Shown: piece after piece, positions 13,370-16,049 of the stretch
Layout: each line of letters begins with the position of its first letter
Numbering within the stretch: the stretch's first letter is position 1
DNA from: an uncultured Treponema sp.
GTDB taxonomy: Bacteria; Spirochaetota; Spirochaetia; Treponematales; Treponemataceae
Assembly (NCBI GenBank): GCA_937923945.1
Contig: CALDWC010000090.1
Span: forward strand, 1-16,049
DNA: 16,049 bases
Direction of reading: 5' to 3'
Notes under the pieces: generated by a model
The model's input: only the letters and a program-made list of their open reading frames with translations
The model's database searches: none
What the model was told of the DNA's origin: nothing
Translations under genes and position numbers: made by a program

Positions 13370-14055
13370 TCTTTTTCTCCTCCGGTTCGCAACTTATCGC
13401 GGTAGCTTTCCCAATCGCACAGAATGGATTTTCCGCCTTCTTTGCAGCGGTCGAGTACCGAGCTATCAATATTTTGTTTTGCCCACTCCCACGTAAGGTT
13501 ACCGACTAGCCACGTCGGCAACTCATTCTCGTATCGTTCGCGGCAAACAAACGAGATTAAGTCTTTTTTCGCGTCCGTGTTCGTCCCCTTGTCTATTTCG
13601 TCCAGCACTAAAAGCGGTACGCTTGTTACTTGCTTCAAAATGCCCGCTTCCGTTTCGGAGCTTGCTCGTGAGTAACTCGAACGGATACGAATAGCAAGCC
13701 ACTCATACGTCGTATAAAATCCGCGCTGCTGTTTTACTGCACAACTTGCAAGCATCGTTTTCCCGGTGCCGCTTTTGCCGTAGAGTAACACAATAACAGA
13801 GCCCTTTTTGCCGGCGTATTCACGCACTGTTTCAAACGCCGTCCGTTGTGCTTCGCTTGAAAATTCGTAGCTGTCAAAATCGACATTCAAAAACTTGTTG
13901 CGAATACCGGATTGTCTTATAAGCCAATCTTGTTTCGCCGTTTTTTCAAGACGCTTTTCAATCACGTCATCAAAAGAGCTGTCGACGTTTACACTGTGTT
14001 GTTTTAATCGCTCAAGCGTTGCGCCTATCTCTTTTCGCGTCAAGTCTATTTTCAT
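13366..14055 (-). CDS. DnaC-like helicase-loader ATPase
   Basis: The 229-residue AAA+ protein probably loads the host DnaB helicase at the phage origin. It has Walker A GKSGTGKT (93-100), Walker B LLVLDE (148-153), a sensor-1-like VGNLT (184-188) and an arginine-finger-like LDRCKEGG (201-208). The N-terminal 60 residues would contact helicase or organiser and include the conserved-looking IRNKFLNVDFDSYE. Immediately upstream is the replisome-organiser gene, the usual phage pairing. The ribosome binding site AGGAG is clear. All core ATPase residues are intact. Confidence 0.92.
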   Translation of the reverse strand: MKIDLTRKEIGATLERLKQHSVNVDSSFDDVIEKRLEKTAKQDWLIRQSGIRNKFLNVDFDSYEFSSEAQRTAFETVREYAGKKGSVIVLLYGKSGTGKTMLASCAVKQQRGFYTTYEWLAIRIRSSYSRASSETEAGILKQVTSVPLLVLDEIDKGTNTDAKKDLISFVCRERYENELPTWLVGNLTWEWAKQNIDSSVLDRCKEGGKSILCDWESYRDKLRTGGEKE

Positions 14056-14084
14056 ACCTGTTTTCTCCTGTCCTTAAAATTTTT

Positions 14085-14933
14085 CTAAAACAACGGCTCC
14101 CCAACGTCGCCCGCCGTGTTAAAATCATAATCCGCGCTATGTGTTTTGTTTTGCGGCGAGGCGCGTGTACGCTCATGCGCCCGCTTTTCCCACGTGTAAA
14201 CGGCGGCGTGCCAGTTTTGCATTTTGTTTTTGCCGATATACCAGCCCTTACTTTCGTAAAAATTAACAAAGGCGGCTGCGTCTATGTTGTTACCGCGTTG
14301 CTTGCAATACGCCGCCACCTCCTCGACCGTCGGTTTTACAAATCGCGTTTGCTTTTTCGGTGGTGAAGGTGTTTGTGTGCCGGCTGGCATCACTTCAGCG
14401 GGGGCTTGCCCCCCTCTTTCATTTTCATTTGCATTTTCATTTACATTTTCATTTACATTTTCATTTACATTAACATTATCATTAGGTTTTTGAAAACCGT
14501 TTTTTTCATTAACTATAGTTTTTGAAAATGAAAAAGGTTTTTGAAAATCTGAAAGGGGTTTTTGAAAATCCGGCAGTTCTTTTTTTATATTTGAGACAGT
14601 TCCAATAGATACATCATGACGCTCTGCAATGTCTTGATATGTTTCTCCTGCTAATAAATCATCAGTAATTGCATTGCGGGTATCATCATCAATCGTTGGG
14701 CGACCGCCGGTATTTCCTTTTGTCCTCCGGCGCATATTTGCGTCGAGTTGCGGCTTGATTAAAATAAACATCGCTTTTAATACGCCTGTTAGTTCCGGTT
14801 CCGTTCCATAAATAGCATATTTATTTATTGCGCGCATTATCTTGCCGTATTGTGCGTCGTCAAGTTCAGAAAGCGCCTCATCGAAAGAGGCGTAAAATAT
14901 AAAACTTTCATTGCGTTCGTTTTCGTTTGACAT
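14085..14933 (-). CDS. Phage replisome organiser / replication initiator (DUF6291-like)
   Basis: The 282-residue protein has an N-terminal DUF6291-like domain (about 8-70: FIFYASFDEALSELDDAQYG, then MFILIKPQLDANMRR). An HTH follows (about 77-120: GGRPTIDD, TYQDIAERHDVSIGTVSNIK). A low-complexity linker comes next, with three FQKP motifs (123-150) and tandem N-E-N-V/A units (154-172). The C-terminal domain (about 198-255) reads KPTVEEVAAYCKQRG...FYESKGWYIGKNKMQNWHAA, common at the end of phage replication proteins. It likely binds the origin and recruits the DnaC-like loader encoded 29 bases downstream. Some of the organiser's own repeats could mark the origin, but I see no separate iteron array. 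Confidence 0.85.
   Translation of the reverse strand: MSNENERNESFIFYASFDEALSELDDAQYGKIMRAINKYAIYGTEPELTGVLKAMFILIKPQLDANMRRRTKGNTGGRPTIDDDTRNAITDDLLAGETYQDIAERHDVSIGTVSNIKKELPDFQKPLSDFQKPFSFSKTIVNEKNGFQKPNDNVNVNENVNENVNENANENERGGQAPAEVMPAGTQTPSPPKKQTRFVKPTVEEVAAYCKQRGNNIDAAAFVNFYESKGWYIGKNKMQNWHAAVYTWEKRAHERTRASPQNKTHSADYDFNTAGDVGEPLF
14420..14483. repeat. Tandem 12-bp repeat inside the replisome-organiser gene
   Basis: Five or so imperfect copies of a 12-base unit (plus strand CATTTTCATTTA) encode the NENVNENVNENAN linker. The unit length is a multiple of three, so copy-number change would lengthen or shorten the linker without a frameshift. Confidence 0.9.
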
Positions 14934-14957
14934 CCAGTTGTTCCCCTATTTATTTAC

Positions 14958-15407
14958 TTACTCTACCCAATAAATTTTATCATCGATGCGGTCATCTTCT
15001 CCGATAGGCTGCATCGGTTCAGCCGCTAAAATGCTTTCAAGCTCGGCGTCCGTTACTTCTAACATCGCCGCTAAAAAGCTCCGCCGTATTCCGACGTTCC
15101 CCGCTCGTTTCAAAAGCTCCAGCATTCTTTTATGTAGTGCTTTTTCAAGCTCTTTTTTAGTCCCGCTTTTCTTTTGCAGTTGCGGCGTCTGCATTTTGTA
15201 AAAATCAAATACCAGCTGTTGCTCGTTTTGCTTTTCTTTTTTTTGACCGATAAAAAATACATACCGGTCAAAATCTTTTTTATCAAAAACATAGATTGCG
15301 CTGTTTTTGATTTTTATTTTTGCAAGGTTATTTTTTCTTGCAAAATACCTTACCGCTTCCGGTTTTGTTTTTGTTTTAGTAGCTACCTCATTTGTTGTGT
15401 AAATCAT
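14958..15407 (-). CDS. DNA-binding protein with N-terminal excisionase/MerR-type HTH
   Basis: Using the ATG at 15407 gives 149 residues (a GTG one codon earlier is possible). Residues 1-50 (TTNEVATKTKTKPEAVRYFA, then AIYVFDKKDFDRYV) fit a MerR/excisionase-like helix-turn-helix with wing. The C-terminal part (about 90-149: LHKRMLELLKRAG, RRSFLAAMLEVTDAELESIL, DDKIYWVE) reads as a winged HTH. The middle is Lys/Gln-rich. It probably regulates the early operon or assists replication. It has no clear ribosome binding site and lies just after a hairpin terminator-like sequence. Confidence 0.72.
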   Translation of the reverse strand: MIYTTNEVATKTKTKPEAVRYFARKNNLAKIKIKNSAIYVFDKKDFDRYVFFIGQKKEKQNEQQLVFDFYKMQTPQLQKKSGTKKELEKALHKRMLELLKRAGNVGIRRSFLAAMLEVTDAELESILAAEPMQPIGEDDRIDDKIYWVE

Positions 15408-15417
15408 CACCGATTAA

Positions 15418-15442
15418 AAGCGGGAAGCATTTACTCCCGCTT
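15418..15442 (-). terminator. Rho-independent terminator or attenuator
   Basis: On the minus strand an 8-bp stem AAGCGGGA...TCCCGCTT with a 9-base loop is followed by TTAATC, giving a total T-run of four where two T lie in the stem. It sits between the SSB-like gene stop (15453) and the next ATG (15407). The short T-run suggests partial termination, which would make the first gene more abundant than the rest of the operon. Confidence 0.5.
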
Positions 15443-15452
15443 GTGTTAAAAC

Positions 15453-16001
15453 TTAAAACGGGATATTATCCAACTCATCGTCGCTGCCGTAGTCTTGCGC
15501 CGCTTGCGATACGGTGTAGTTTTGCTGCCGCGTTTGTGTGTTTCGTTTCGGTTGAGCCGGTCGTTTCTTTTGCTGCGGTTGCGGTGCGGTGTAGTGAGTG
15601 CCGAAGTTTTGCGCGCTCTGGTTTTGCGGCTTTTCAACAATAAACTTTTTAATTTCATAATATTGAAACCCGTTCTCATTCGGCTCGCCTTTTCCGATTT
15701 CTACCGTCCCGATTTTTCCAATCCACGCGCTTGTATTAAAATTGCCGCGTCCGATTTTAAAGCAATCAAAAAAGCGGGTTAAGGTTCTATTTGTCCTTGT
15801 CCACGCTTCCTCGCTTGTTTGGTCATCGACCAACCAATACCGCAAAGTGCCTTGCTCTAAAATTTCAAGTGTAACTACCGCCATGTCTTTTCCAGTGCTT
15901 GAAACTTTAAACTCAACGCTTTGAATTCTCGCTTGCGCTTGTCCTTCTTTGAACTGCGCGCCGTAATTTTCGTCTACCCTGTACTGACTTCCAAATGCCA
16001 T
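15453..16001 (-). CDS. DUF669/SSB-like single-strand DNA-binding protein
   Basis: The 182-residue protein has an OB-like N-terminal domain (about 20-122): IQSVEFKVSSTGKDMAVVTL (27-46), RFFDCFKIG, WIGKIGTVEIGKG (93-105) and FQYYEIKKFI. This is typical of DUF669-type phage proteins that substitute for SSB. A Gln/Pro/Lys-rich disordered linker (about 124-170) ends in the acidic tip DDELDNIPF, like the DDxIPF tail that bacterial SSB uses to recruit partners. It has a strong AGAGGAG site (16011-16017). It is the first gene in view of the replication operon; the start of transcription is outside or at the extreme right edge of the window. Confidence 0.82.
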   Translation of the reverse strand: MAFGSQYRVDENYGAQFKEGQAQARIQSVEFKVSSTGKDMAVVTLEILEQGTLRYWLVDDQTSEEAWTRTNRTLTRFFDCFKIGRGNFNTSAWIGKIGTVEIGKGEPNENGFQYYEIKKFIVEKPQNQSAQNFGTHYTAPQPQQKKRPAQPKRNTQTRQQNYTVSQAAQDYGSDDELDNIPF

Positions 16002-16049
16002 ATTTTTTATCTCCTCTTAAAAAATTTATCGAATTATAAATGTGGTACC

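Noticed and set aside
14420..14483. Regular repeats suggesting a CRISPR array
   Set aside because: The units are contiguous 12-mers without spacers and code for a protein linker.
1..16049. tRNA, rRNA or insertion sequence
   Set aside because: No cloverleaf-like sequence, rRNA segment, transposase or terminal inverted repeats were seen on either strand by eye.

Overview
The window reads as part of a temperate, tailed (siphovirus-like) double-stranded DNA phage or prophage. Essentially every convincing gene lies on the minus strand, tightly packed with short overlaps, so the biological reading order runs from high coordinates to low. Base composition is moderately AT-rich. A gene resembling the DUF261 family, best known from Borrelia, together with the general style of the genes, suggests a spirochaete host, most likely a Treponema. 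That assignment is an inference; no ribosomal or housekeeping gene is present to confirm it.

Replication and recombination module (about 16001 down to 8244). It opens with a DUF669/SSB-like single-strand-binding protein with an acidic IPF tail. A short hairpin terminator or attenuator follows, then an HTH protein, a DUF6291-type replisome organiser with a tandem-repeat linker, a DnaC-like helicase loader and a divergent C5-cytosine methyltransferase. Next is an accessory block in which two paralogous small helical proteins flank a NinB-like protein and an AT-rich unknown gene; the paralogs share a perfect 38-bp block. Then come a DUF261-like protein with papain-like Cys/His/Asp spacing, a small unknown, a KilAC antirepressor, an HNH nuclease, a three-HTH DNA-binding protein and a DUF1064 nuclease.

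Lysogeny-type island (8240 to 7035). A RelE/HigB-type toxin and XRE antitoxin are driven by a near-consensus promoter with repeats over the spacer and -35 box. An ASCH-domain protein with its own promoter follows.

Packaging and head module (about 7011 down to 160). A probable promoter leads into a short leader ORF, a PAPS-reductase-like protein and a ParB-like protein (a pair reminiscent of IbrA/IbrB), then small terminase, large terminase, portal and a minor head protein. The head protein carries a C-terminal domain resembling polymorphic toxin type 50, a BECR-type nuclease. A 68-residue protein begins inside its 3' end and is a candidate immunity partner. The last 159 bases hold no minus-strand gene; they contain what may be the 3' end of a convergent plus-strand gene. 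Capsid, tail, lysis and integrase genes are not in view.
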